This document shows positions 1 to 8,185 of a stretch of DNA of 64,000 nucleotides, piece by piece. The number at the start of each line of letters is the position of its first letter. Position 1 is the stretch's first letter. A model generated the notes under the pieces. It was not told the origin of the DNA and did not search any database. It was given only the letters and a program-made list of their open reading frames with translations. The position numbers and the translations under genes are program-made. This DNA is from Anaerosacchariphilus hominis (GTDB lineage Bacteria > Bacillota > Clostridia > Lachnospirales > Lachnospiraceae), in the NCBI RefSeq assembly GCF_014290175.1, contig NZ_JACOOR010000004.1:62001-126000 (forward strand). The letters run 5' to 3'.

Positions 1-315
1 CTGTGCGGCTGTAATTCCGGTTATATCATTCTGCGTCATGTGATTCCCAATATCGGCAGCGTACTTTTTGTGACAGCCATGCTGGCGCTTCCCGGTACCA
101 TGATGGAGATTTCCAGCCTTTCCTTCCTAGGACTCTCCGCGAAGCTGCCGACGCCGGAATGGGGTTATATGATGAACGAAGGAAGAAAGGTGCTGATGAC
201 GGCGCCCTGGCAGACATTGATACCGGGCGGAGCAATTTTGATATCCGTTATCATTTTAAACCGTCTGGGTGATTCCGTACAGGAATATCTGGAATACCGT
301 ACAGGTAGTATATGA
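1..315 (+). CDS. ABC importer permease, NikC/DppC type (3' part only)
   Basis: This is the C-terminal 104 residues of an inner-membrane permease of the oligopeptide/nickel ABC family; the start lies before the window. The visible stretch HVIPNIGSVLFVTAMLALP, then SFLGLSAKLPTPEWGYMM and a final hydrophobic helix with NRLGDSVQEYL, is the usual end of a DppC/NikC subunit. Very similar ends occur in the two complete paralogues at 8182 and 17422. It lies 55 bp before a binding-protein gene and belongs to the first importer operon (permease, permease, binding protein, ATPase, ATPase, the same order as the third importer). Substrate not determined. Confidence 0.9.
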   Translation: MCGCNSGYIILRHVIPNIGSVLFVTAMLALPGTMMEISSLSFLGLSAKLPTPEWGYMMNEGRKVLMTAPWQTLIPGGAILISVIILNRLGDSVQEYLEYRTGSI

Positions 316-370
316 GTACTGAGAACAGGTAACATGTTCAAATAAATGATTTTAATTAAGGAGGAGACCA

Positions 371-1954
371 ATGAAGAAAAGGATTTTAACCATGCTGCTG
401 GCCAGTGTACTGAGCGCATCCCTGCTTGCAGGCTGCGGTGGTTTCAAAGAATCTGCGGCAAACACGGAGAAGGGTACGGAGGAGACGTCGGAAAGTACAC
501 AGGCAGATGCAGGAGAAAAGCATCTGAATATGGCTTATCATTCTGAGATAAAAAATCTGGATCCGGCCGCGAGCAGCTGGGAAACCAAGCGTATCGGGGT
601 AGGTGAGAATCTGTTCCGTATCAATGACGATCTGCAGCTTGAGCCCTGGCTGGCAGACAGCTACGAGCAGGTAGATGATCTGACCTGGAAAATCACTCTG
701 AAGGACGGAATCAAATTCAGCAATGGGAAGGAACTGACTGGAGAGGCTGCCAAGGCCTGCCTGGATCGGACCTGTGAGAAAAATCAGAGAGCGGTCACCA
801 TGCTGAATATCGCCTCTATTGAAGCAGAGGGACAGACGCTTACCATCACCACCAACGATGTAAACGCGGCGCTTCTTAATAATCTGGCGGATCTGGTAGG
901 TACGATTCTGGATGTGGATACGTTGGAGGGAGAAAACGCAATTCCGGTGGGAACAGGCCCCTTTGTGATTGCCTCTATGGAAGAGGGCAAGATGGAGCTT
1001 GTGGCAAACAAGGATTACTGGGACGGTGTTCCGAAGCTGGATTCTGTCACCATCAAGTATATCCTGGATGGTAACGCACAGGCTATGGCTTTGGATAACG
1101 GGGAGATAGATCTGGCATTCCAGCTGCCTACCGAGAATATTATCCAGTTTATGGACAGTGATAAGATTACGGTAACCAGCAATACAGGCTCCAGATCCCA
1201 GATTCTGTATTTCGATTATACCAACGAGTTTCTGGCGGACCACAGCGTAAGAGAGGCAATTTCCTCTGCGATTGATCGGGAAGCCTTTGCGAATGTTATC
1301 AATAAGGGAAATTCTGAAGCAGCTACCGCTATTTTCCCGGTCAGCTTTTCCTACGGAAAAGTACCGGGCGTGTCCTATGATGTAGAGCATGCGAAAAAGC
1401 TGCTGGCTGATGCAGGCTACAAAGACAACGATGGAGATGGTGTTCTGGATAAAAATGGTAAGGCGTTGAGTTTTAATCTGTATACCTATGGAGAGCACGG
1501 AACTTTGCTTGCGACTTTTGCAGAAGCAATTCAGGCGTCCTTAAAGGAGATTGGAATTGCCATCAATATTGAGACCAATGATTATGACGCACATACCAAT
1601 ATACTGAAGGCCGGAGGCTTCGATCTGGCACTGAACAGCTATATTATGGCGCCGGTAGCCGATCCGCAGTATTTCTGCGATATTATGTTGAGAACCGGAG
1701 CGGACTATAATTATGGAAAGTATTCAGATGAAAAAGTAGATGAGCTGATTGCGCAGCTGGATAAGGAATTTGATGCTGTAAAGAGAGAAGAGCTTGCGAA
1801 GGAAATCCAGGCTGTAGAGGTGGAGGATTGCGGCTTCTTTACCCTTGGTCATCTGAAGTACCAGATTGCCGCAAATAATAAGGTTTCCGGTTATTCCACA
1901 CAGGCAACCGAGGCTTATATTCTGACGAAGGATACAGATATCGCGGCTGAGTAA
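371..1954 (+). CDS. Extracellular solute-binding lipoprotein, family 5 (nickel/peptide type)
   Basis: A 527-residue ligand-binding lipoprotein of an ABC importer. The N-terminus is a lipoprotein signal (basic KKR, hydrophobic core, lipobox LLAGC with Cys22). The mature part is an SBP family 5 protein (NikA/DppA/OppA fold), with the typical block SVREAISSAIDREAF. A calcium-loop-like DNDGDGVLDKNG segment occurs near residue 353, also seen in the paralogues at 5580 and 18294. The start is set by AAGGAGGAGACC just before the ATG. It sits between the permease and two ATPases of importer 1. The family alone does not separate nickel chelates from peptides; the neighbourhood of metal-type importers makes a metal chelate plausible. 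Confidence 0.9.
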   Translation: MKKRILTMLLASVLSASLLAGCGGFKESAANTEKGTEETSESTQADAGEKHLNMAYHSEIKNLDPAASSWETKRIGVGENLFRINDDLQLEPWLADSYEQVDDLTWKITLKDGIKFSNGKELTGEAAKACLDRTCEKNQRAVTMLNIASIEAEGQTLTITTNDVNAALLNNLADLVGTILDVDTLEGENAIPVGTGPFVIASMEEGKMELVANKDYWDGVPKLDSVTIKYILDGNAQAMALDNGEIDLAFQLPTENIIQFMDSDKITVTSNTGSRSQILYFDYTNEFLADHSVREAISSAIDREAFANVINKGNSEAATAIFPVSFSYGKVPGVSYDVEHAKKLLADAGYKDNDGDGVLDKNGKALSFNLYTYGEHGTLLATFAEAIQASLKEIGIAINIETNDYDAHTNILKAGGFDLALNSYIMAPVADPQYFCDIMLRTGADYNYGKYSDEKVDELIAQLDKEFDAVKREELAKEIQAVEVEDCGFFTLGHLKYQIAANNKVSGYSTQATEAYILTKDTDIAAE

Positions 1955-1974
1955 AAGAAAAACAGGAGAAGGGC

Positions 1975-2754
1975 ATGCTTGAGATAAAGGACTTATCGGT
2001 TTCCTACGGTAACAGGGAAATTGTTCATAATGTGGATTTTTCTGTACAGTCCGGGGAAACGGTATGTATCGTAGGAGAAAGCGGAAGCGGAAAAAGCACA
2101 TTGCTGAAGGCGATAACCGGACTGTTGGGACAAGAAGGACATATAACCGGAGGCAGAATAGAATTTGACGGCAGGAATCTTGCACAGTCAGATCCGAAAG
2201 AATACAGAAGCCTGCGCGGCAGCCGGATCGCCATGGTTTACCAGCATGCGGGAGAATCCATGGATCCGGTTATGCGGATCGGAAGACAATTTCAGGAGGA
2301 ACTGAGTCTGAAGGGGAAAATCGGCCGCCGGGAATCAGACAGGAAGGCAACAGAATGTATGAAGCAGCTTCTCTTGAAGGAACCGGAAAGAATTCTGCGT
2401 TCCTATCCTTCGATGCTGAGTGGAGGAACGAATCAGAGAGTTGCCCTTGCTCTTGCTATGGTAATGGAGCCGGATTTGATTCTGGCAGATGAACCTACCT
2501 CTGCCCTGGATGTAACAGTCCAGGCGGAGGTGGTGAAGGCTATGCAGAATATGAAAAAGGCCACCAATGCGGCTATTTTGATGGTTACGCACAATATGGG
2601 CGTTGTGGCACAGATGGCAGATAAGGTGGGAGTTATGAAGAGTGGAAAACTGATAGAATGGGGAACAGCAGAAGAGATCCTTTCGCACCCGGTTCATGAC
2701 TATACGAAGATGCTGATGTCCTGTGTGCTCAGAATGGAGACGGAAGATGAATAA
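1975..2754 (+). CDS. ABC importer ATPase, NikD/DppD type
   Basis: A 259-residue cytoplasmic ATPase, first of the pair that powers importer 1. Walker A GESGSGKS lies near residues 35-42, the signature is LSGGTNQR near residue 148 (the usual Q after the GG is replaced by TNQ, as is common in this subfamily), and Walker B is LILADEPTSALD. The C-terminal end with HPVHDYTKML is the oligopeptide-type extension. It starts 20 bp after the binding protein and overlaps the next ATPase by 8 bp, so the two are translationally coupled. Confidence 0.92.
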   Translation: MLEIKDLSVSYGNREIVHNVDFSVQSGETVCIVGESGSGKSTLLKAITGLLGQEGHITGGRIEFDGRNLAQSDPKEYRSLRGSRIAMVYQHAGESMDPVMRIGRQFQEELSLKGKIGRRESDRKATECMKQLLLKEPERILRSYPSMLSGGTNQRVALALAMVMEPDLILADEPTSALDVTVQAEVVKAMQNMKKATNAAILMVTHNMGVVAQMADKVGVMKSGKLIEWGTAEEILSHPVHDYTKMLMSCVLRMETEDE

Positions 2755-3529
2755 ACAGCCGTTTTTACAGGTAGAACAACTGGAAAAATTCTATGGAGAA
2801 ATCAGAGCGGTAAATGGAATCAGTTTTTTTGTGGAAAAAGGAGAATCCGTTGGAATCGTAGGAGAAAGCGGCTGCGGGAAAAGTACCACAGCGCGTCTGA
2901 TTGCGGGACTGGAGAAGCCCACAGGCGGAAGGGTCCTTTTGCAGGGCGAACCTCGCCGTTTGAAAAACGGCCGTTATAAAAAATGTTATGTGAATATGAT
3001 ATTTCAGGATCCGCGGGATTCCTTTGACAGTCATATGACAGTATTTTCCAGCCTTTATGAAGCTCTGAGTCATACAAGGCGGACAGACAGAAGACGGGCC
3101 AGGCCGGTGATTGAAGAGCTTTTGACCCAGGTGGAACTTCCGATAGAATATGCGGACAGAAGAATCGTGCAGCTCAGTGGTGGAGAATGTCAGAGGATAG
3201 CCATTGCAAGGGCGCTTCTGACGGAGCCGGAGCTTCTGATTTGCGATGAGGCGACCAGCGCGTTGGATGTATCAATTCAGAAACAGATTCTGGAGCTTCT
3301 GCAGAGAATACAGAAGGAGCGTCAGCTTACCTATCTGGTTATTTCTCATGATCTGGCGCTGGTGTCTCATTTGTGCAGCCGGGTTCTGGTGATGTATCAG
3401 GGGAAAATTGTGGAAGAAGGGGATGTAAAAAAGGTGCTCCGGAATCCGGAACACCCTTATACAAAACTTCTTCTGGCCAGTGGAGCTGCATTTATGCCGG
3501 ATCCGTATTTTTATAACCATTCGAAGTGA
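2747..3529 (+). CDS. ABC importer ATPase, NikE/DppF type
   Basis: A 260-residue ATPase, the second of the pair in importer 1. Walker A is GESGCGKS, the signature is LSGGECQR and Walker B is LLICDEATSALD, with the typical C-terminal NPEHPYTKLLL. An upstream in-frame codon at 2723 exists, but ATG 2747 fits better: it is preceded by GGAGACGGAAG and gives the short overlap with the previous gene common to these operons. Its 3' end overlaps the convergent PLP-enzyme gene by 38 bp, leaving no room for a dedicated terminator. Confidence 0.92.
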   Translation: MNKQPFLQVEQLEKFYGEIRAVNGISFFVEKGESVGIVGESGCGKSTTARLIAGLEKPTGGRVLLQGEPRRLKNGRYKKCYVNMIFQDPRDSFDSHMTVFSSLYEALSHTRRTDRRRARPVIEELLTQVELPIEYADRRIVQLSGGECQRIAIARALLTEPELLICDEATSALDVSIQKQILELLQRIQKERQLTYLVISHDLALVSHLCSRVLVMYQGKIVEEGDVKKVLRNPEHPYTKLLLASGAAFMPDPYFYNHSK

Positions 3530-4661
3530 GTACAAAAAGTACAGAGGCATGGGAGGAAATCAGTCCCTGTTTCTGTGCTTTTTTTGCACAGGGATAAACC
3601 ACGGCAGAGGAGGTTTCCAGGTAGAGACCATGGGAAGCCATAGCACGCACCGCGTCTCGGATGTCCGTATCCGACGCGCTGAGGGCAAAACCGCCGCTTT
3701 CCCGAAGCGCCGTAACGGATTGCCAGGTAGCGGTATTGCCTCCGATGGAGGACATGGAAGAGGTATCGCCTTCAAATTTGTCTTCCACCCTTTTCTGACC
3801 GGAAAGGATCAGTTCCAGACGGGGAATCGGTTCGCAGGCAACCAGACGGGGCAGAGTCTTGATATAACCGGTTTCCAGCAGATCCCGGAAACCAAGATAG
3901 ATGCCGTATAACAGATCCCCGCGGCAGGTGGGAATCAGAAGATTGTCCGGAAGCTGCCCTTCCAGCTGTTCATACAGCTCAAAGGACAGGGTTTTATAAC
4001 CCTCAATGCCGTAGGGTGAACTGCCGGATGGAAGATCCAGAAGATTGGTTGCAGGATACCAGTCTTTTCCCTGGGCAAGCTGTTCCTTCTGATAGAAAAG
4101 GCGCGCAGCAGGCGTATCGGTAAGTACCAGTTTCGCTCCGGTGGCGTCTGAAGCATTTTTCCAGAGAGAAGGAATGGAACGGGTAGATACGTTGACACAG
4201 TTCAGCCCATCCGCTGCAGCATAGGCAGCCAGAGATGCGGCCTCGTTTCCGCTGGAAGCACAGGTGACGGTGGAATAACCGGCTTCCCTGGCCCGGGCAG
4301 TGATGAAAGGATTCATGCGGTCCTTATGGGAACCGGTGGGATTTTGAAATTCATGCTTGGTATAGAGCTTTCGGAAGCCCAGTTCTTTCGCCAGCCGGGG
4401 AAAGGTTCGCATGGGTGTAAAGCCTTCGCCCAGAGAAACCGTGTCGTCATAGGGAAGAAAATCCCGATAACGATGCCAGCCAGTGGCATCCTTTTGAATC
4501 TGTGCCTTTCCTTCGTAGACCAGGGTAAGATTAGAACTGGCGCCCCGTTCCAGACAGGCGGGACAGCCAAAAAAGTAGTCCCCAACCGGATAGCGTTTCT
4601 GACAGCGCGGACAGATCATGCCGGTAATGCGGGAGTTCAGTTGATGTAAAGTTCTTGACAT
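3492..4661 (-). CDS. PLP-dependent threonine-synthase-like enzyme with N-terminal zinc ribbon
   Basis: A 389-residue fold-type II PLP enzyme. Residues 17-36 form a zinc-ribbon (C17, C20, C33, C36). The PLP lysine is K113 in the motif PTGSHKDR, where threonine synthases usually have PTGSFKDR, followed by the SSGNEAAS phosphate/substrate loop. The family includes threonine synthase, cysteate synthase and beta-replacement enzymes; no homoserine-pathway genes are nearby, so a side-chain-building role in a small-molecule pathway is as likely as threonine synthesis. It is transcribed divergently from the DJ-1-like gene, and its own promoter (4694-4739) carries the same C/G block as the other island promoters. 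The precise reaction cannot be told from sequence. Confidence 0.8.
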   Translation of the reverse strand: MSRTLHQLNSRITGMICPRCQKRYPVGDYFFGCPACLERGASSNLTLVYEGKAQIQKDATGWHRYRDFLPYDDTVSLGEGFTPMRTFPRLAKELGFRKLYTKHEFQNPTGSHKDRMNPFITARAREAGYSTVTCASSGNEAASLAAYAAADGLNCVNVSTRSIPSLWKNASDATGAKLVLTDTPAARLFYQKEQLAQGKDWYPATNLLDLPSGSSPYGIEGYKTLSFELYEQLEGQLPDNLLIPTCRGDLLYGIYLGFRDLLETGYIKTLPRLVACEPIPRLELILSGQKRVEDKFEGDTSSMSSIGGNTATWQSVTALRESGGFALSASDTDIRDAVRAMASHGLYLETSSAVVYPCAKKAQKQGLISSHASVLFVLTSNGYKNTDPA

Positions 4662-4693
4662 AAAGCGGCGTCCTTTCTATAAAGAATTTATTC

Positions 4694-4739
4694 AGTATAG
4701 CAGGATAATAGCATTGGGTACAAGCTACCAGGGGGGATA
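4694..4739 (-). promoter_or_regulatory. Regulon promoter 1 (PLP-enzyme gene): C/G block + -35 + -10
   Basis: On the - strand, TATCCCCCC TGGTAG is followed by CTTGTAC. The -35 box is TTGTAC (4718-4723), the spacer is 18 bp and the -10 box is TATACT (4694-4699). The block from the first C to CTTG is 12 nt, exactly as in the five + strand copies. It lies about 33 bp upstream of the PLP-enzyme start. Visible in sequence; the regulator is inferred. Confidence 0.65.
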
Positions 4740-4790
4740 AGCAGGATTCAAAAAAAGAATATATATAGAAGCAAAATGGGAATAGAAAAA

Positions 4791-4835
4791 CAACCCCCAG
4801 GGAGGCTTGTGGAGGATAAAAAAAACTGCTACACT
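4791..4835 (+). promoter_or_regulatory. Regulon promoter 2 (DJ-1/importer 2 operon): C/G block + -35 + -10
   Basis: CAACCCCCAGGGAGG then CTTGTGG, giving -35 TTGTGG (4807-4812), a 17-bp spacer and -10 TACACT (4830-4835). It lies about 50 bp from the divergent copy driving the PLP enzyme, so one regulator could act on both. The likely transcript start is near 4842, leaving a leader of about 110 nt with a strong hairpin at 4880-4924. Confidence 0.7.
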
Positions 4836-4879
4836 CTAACCATCCCAATTATAAATCATTCTATCAGATAATTTCAAAC

Positions 4880-4924
4880 AACCCCAAAAGAATCGTGTCC
4901 GGTCAAACACGATTCTTTTGGGTT
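4880..4924 (+). terminator. Strong hairpin in the DJ-1 operon leader (attenuator-like)
   Basis: AACCCCAAAAGAATCGTGT pairs with ACACGATTCTTTTGGGTT around a 7-nt loop; A-rich 5' arm and U-rich 3' arm resemble a terminator. Because the upstream gene is divergent, this hairpin cannot terminate an upstream gene and must lie in the leader of 4955. A sequence-related hairpin lies at 15190-15224 after promoter C. Confidence 0.55.
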
Positions 4925-4954
4925 AAAATCTGTAGCGCGGGAAAGGAAAGAAAA

Positions 4955-5539
4955 ATGGAAGTAAATGTATTATTATTTGATGATTTCGAAACCATGGACG
5001 CTTTTGGACCTGCGGATATTTTGTCCTGTGAAAAAGAGGGACTTCATGTCAATTATCTTTCACTGACGGGCAATATGGTGAACAGCATGCAGGGCGTGAA
5101 GGTCTGGACAGAGCCGCTTGATCCGGAGCAGCTGAAGGGAATTCTGATTGTGCCGGGAGGACGTGGCGCAAGGAGAGTTCTGCAGCAGGATACGGAACTC
5201 CAGAAGAAGCTTAAGATTGCGGCGGAGCGCTCGGAATTTTGTCTGATGATTGCGGAAGGAGCGTACCTGGTGGCGCAGACCGGTCTTCTTTTCCGTAGAA
5301 AAATCGCAGCCTGTAAAGCCGGAGAAAACTGGAAACGAATGTTTCTGGCAGGAGTTTATGAGGTTCCGGACGCCAGCTGGGTGGCAGATGGCAAATATTA
5401 TTCCGCAGGAACCACAGCGGACGGCTTGTCCATGGCATTGGCCATGCTGGCGGATCAGATTGATCTGGACGTGGCGCTGCAGACCGCAAAGCGTCTGGGG
5501 TATCGGTGGGATCCGGAGGATGAGGCTGTTTATCAGTAG
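4955..5539 (+). CDS. DJ-1/PfpI-family protein lacking the nucleophile Cys
   Basis: A 194-residue protein of the DJ-1/PfpI (class I glutamine-amidotransferase-like) fold: N-terminal VNVLLFDDFETMDAFGP, then LIVPGGRGAR, the nucleophile-elbow region at residues 97-106 and the C-terminal AGTTADGLSMALAML. At the elbow, where active members have a Cys (as in ICTGA), this protein has IAEGA with Ala100, so it is probably not a Cys-based enzyme and may bind a ligand or act structurally. ATG 4955 is preferred over 4895 because GGAAAGGAAAG precedes it and the earlier start lies inside the leader hairpin. It heads the importer 2 operon, 40 bp before the binding-protein gene. A 62-bp copy of its 3' end lies at 11126-11187. 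Confidence 0.8.
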   Translation: MEVNVLLFDDFETMDAFGPADILSCEKEGLHVNYLSLTGNMVNSMQGVKVWTEPLDPEQLKGILIVPGGRGARRVLQQDTELQKKLKIAAERSEFCLMIAEGAYLVAQTGLLFRRKIAACKAGENWKRMFLAGVYEVPDASWVADGKYYSAGTTADGLSMALAMLADQIDLDVALQTAKRLGYRWDPEDEAVYQ

Positions 5540-5579
5540 AAATGGGACAAAAAACAATGGAGAAAAGAGAGGGACAGCG

Positions 5580-7169
5580 ATGTTGAAAAAGAATGTGAAG
5601 AAACTGTTGGCGCTGGGACTCGCAGCTGGTATGGTACTTGGCATGACAGCCTGCGGCGGGGAAAAAGCAGCGGAAGATACGACAGCTGCGCAGACAGAAG
5701 CGGCAGAAGACGGAAAGAAAGTAATGAATATCGGCTCTATGGGCTATTTTGCGGCGGAGACCATGGATCCGGCCAATGGCTGGGACGCCTGGTATATGAT
5801 GTATGACGGAACCACGGAGACCCTGTTTAAGCTGGATGAAAATATTACGCCCACGGAGAATCTGGCAGTATCCTGTGAGAGTGACGATTATATCAACTGG
5901 ACGGTAACGCTCCGGGACGATGTAACCTTCCAGAATGGAGAGAAGATGACTGCGGAGGCAGTAAAAAAATGCTTTGAGCGGACCTATGAAGTAAATGACC
6001 GCGCAAAGGGGCAGATCGCTATTGACACACTGGAGGCAGATGGTCAGAAGCTGATTTTCCATCTGCAGCATGAGAGCGTAAATCTGTTAAATGATCTCTG
6101 CGATCCGCTCTGGAGTGTATACGATTCAGAAAACAGCAATTACACGGACACGCTTTACTGTACCGGACCCTATATAATCCGGGAATTTGAGCCCTATGTA
6201 GAGACTGTTGTAGAAAAATATGAGGGCTACTGGGGAGGAGAACCGAAGCTGGACGAGGTTCATCTGATCACCATCAGCGATACAGAAGCCATAACCATGG
6301 CTCTTCAGAATGGAGAGATTGATATGGGAGTGGCTATGGCAACCTCTACCGTGCCGGTATTTGAAAATGACGAGAACTTTGTAGTAGACGCTGTGACCAC
6401 CACAAGAGCGAACCGGTTATATTACAACATGGATCGGGAGCTGATGTCAGACCCGGTTATCCGTCAGGCCATTGAAATGTGTCTGGATAGAGATGGTATC
6501 GCTGCAGGTATTTATAACAATATGGCTACGCCCTGCTGGGCGATTTATCCGGATATGCTTCCCTATGGAGGAACAGAGGGACTGACCTTAAGCGTAGACA
6601 AGTATGATCCGGAAGGTGCGGCGGCCCTGCTGGCAGCCGACGGCTGGAAGGACAGCGATGGGGACGGAATCCTGGATAAAGATGGAAAGGCGCTGGAGCT
6701 GAAGGGCATTACCTTTGCTTCCCGAAAAGAGCTGGGGCAGGTTCTGGAGCTTCTTCAGTCTGAGCTTGCGGCTATCGGTGTGAAACTGAATGTGGAAGTC
6801 CTGGAGAGTACGAATGACGTAGTAGCCGCAGGAGATTATGATTTGGATTGCGAGACGGGCGTGCAGGCTCCTACCGGAAATGCGCAGTACTTTATCAACC
6901 TTATGCTCGTAACAGGAGGCAGCTCCAATTCTTCCCATTATTCCAATCCGGAACTGGATACTCTGGCCGCAGAGCTTGAGAAGACGGTAGATACCGATAA
7001 GAGAACAGAGCTGGTACGCCAGATGGTACAGATGACTTTGGACGACCATGCGATGACCGTATTTAACCATCAGAAGATGATTAATATCTACTCTAAGAAT
7101 GTGGTAAACTATCATACCCATCCGTCAGAGTATTATCTGCTGGATGTAAATACAGATCTGGTGCGATAA
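5580..7169 (+). CDS. Extracellular solute-binding lipoprotein, family 5 (nickel/peptide type)
   Basis: A 529-residue binding lipoprotein of importer 2. The signal runs to the lipobox GMTAC (Cys22); ATG 5580 is chosen because it starts this signal and follows AGAGAGGGACAGCG, while the longer open frame from 5250 runs through the DJ-1-like gene. It shows the SBP family 5 layout and a calcium-loop-like DSDGDGILDKDG. It is clearly paralogous to 371 and 18294 (for example DPVIRQAIEMCLDRDG and the C-terminal HQKMINIYSKNV). A stable hairpin follows its stop codon (7190-7212). Ligand unknown. Confidence 0.9.
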   Translation: MLKKNVKKLLALGLAAGMVLGMTACGGEKAAEDTTAAQTEAAEDGKKVMNIGSMGYFAAETMDPANGWDAWYMMYDGTTETLFKLDENITPTENLAVSCESDDYINWTVTLRDDVTFQNGEKMTAEAVKKCFERTYEVNDRAKGQIAIDTLEADGQKLIFHLQHESVNLLNDLCDPLWSVYDSENSNYTDTLYCTGPYIIREFEPYVETVVEKYEGYWGGEPKLDEVHLITISDTEAITMALQNGEIDMGVAMATSTVPVFENDENFVVDAVTTTRANRLYYNMDRELMSDPVIRQAIEMCLDRDGIAAGIYNNMATPCWAIYPDMLPYGGTEGLTLSVDKYDPEGAAALLAADGWKDSDGDGILDKDGKALELKGITFASRKELGQVLELLQSELAAIGVKLNVEVLESTNDVVAAGDYDLDCETGVQAPTGNAQYFINLMLVTGGSSNSSHYSNPELDTLAAELEKTVDTDKRTELVRQMVQMTLDDHAMTVFNHQKMINIYSKNVVNYHTHPSEYYLLDVNTDLVR

Positions 7170-7189
7170 AACGAGAATAAGAAGAGGGG

Positions 7190-7212
7190 GCGGTGCAGAA
7201 AATCTGCACCGC
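7190..7212 (+). other. Intercistronic hairpin between binding protein and permease
   Basis: GCGGTGCAGA and TCTGCACCGC form a perfect 10-bp stem with an AAA loop, without a following U-run. In ABC-importer operons such a stem after the binding-protein gene commonly protects the upstream mRNA and raises binding-protein dosage relative to the permeases. Confidence 0.6.
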
Positions 7213-7231
7213 TTCTGGCGTGGAGGTTTTC

Positions 7232-8185
7232 ATGCGTCTGATAAAATACAGTATAAATAAAACAGGACAGCTGATTCTGATATTCCTCGGCATTACCTTT
7301 CTTTCCTTTTGCCTGACTTATCTGGCACCCAGCGATCCGGCTGAAATCCAGCTGAATAAAACGGGCGTGGCGCCCACGGAGGAGCTTTTGGAAAAGACCA
7401 GGGAGGAAATGGGATTGAACAGACCGTTTCCGGTACAATACGCAGACTGGCTGAAGGGAATTCTCAGCGGAGATATGGGAACATCGCTGCGTAACGGAAA
7501 ACCCGTTCTGGACGAGCTTCGGAAGGCCCTTCCCGTAACGCTGATCCTGACTTTTTTTTCCATGCTTGTGGTTACGGTTTTATCCGTTCCGCTGGGAATC
7601 GTATGCGCCAGATTTCAGGACAGCTTTCTGGACAGGACGGTACGGTTTATAACGTATCTCCTGGCTTCCCTGCCTTCTTTCTTTCTTGCGCTTTTGTTTC
7701 TCTATCTTTTCAGTGTAAAGCTTCGGTGGTTCCCGGTGATTGCCTCAAAAAACGGGTCGAAGGGCTATATTATGCCGGTACTGGTTCTGGCGTTGTCATT
7801 AAGCTCCTGGTATATCCGGCAGGTGAGAGTCGTCGTGCTGGACGAGCTGGCAAAAGGGTATGTGGCAGGAGAAAGATCCAGAGGAGTGCCGGAATGGCAG
7901 ATTTTGTTCCGGCATGTGCTGAAAAACTGTATGCTGCCGCTTTTGACGCTGCTGGGAATTTCTTTTGCGGGAATGCTGGGAGGTACCACCATTGTAGAAA
8001 ATATTTTTTCCCTGCAGGGACTGGGAAAGATGGCCATGGATGCGATTTCGGCGAGAGACTATCCGGTCATTCAGGCGTATGTGGTATGGCTTGCGCTGAT
8101 TTTTCTGGCGATCAATTTCCTGATAGATTTGTCTTATGGATGGATTGATCCGAGAGTCCGGGCCGGACAGGAGAGGGAAGCATGA
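7232..8185 (+). CDS. ABC importer permease, NikB/DppB type
   Basis: A 317-residue inner-membrane permease of importer 2. It has the N-terminal hydrophobic helix with the block TYLAPSDPAEIQL, then GDMGTSLRNGKPVLDEL, the EAA-type loop (VAGERSRGVPEWQILFRHVLKN) and the ending YGWIDPRVR, all typical of DppB/NikB. ATG 7232 follows GTGGAGG; the open frame from 7193 runs through the hairpin. It overlaps the partner permease by 4 bp (ATGA). Confidence 0.92.
   Translation: MRLIKYSINKTGQLILIFLGITFLSFCLTYLAPSDPAEIQLNKTGVAPTEELLEKTREEMGLNRPFPVQYADWLKGILSGDMGTSLRNGKPVLDELRKALPVTLILTFFSMLVVTVLSVPLGIVCARFQDSFLDRTVRFITYLLASLPSFFLALLFLYLFSVKLRWFPVIASKNGSKGYIMPVLVLALSLSSWYIRQVRVVVLDELAKGYVAGERSRGVPEWQILFRHVLKNCMLPLLTLLGISFAGMLGGTTIVENIFSLQGLGKMAMDAISARDYPVIQAYVVWLALIFLAINFLIDLSYGWIDPRVRAGQEREA

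Noticed and set aside
386..1498. Long - strand open frame of 370 codons opposite the first binding protein
   Set aside because: Shadow frame of a strongly supported gene; no domain, no ribosome site. Similar shadows opposite rimO and ackA were rejected for the same reason.
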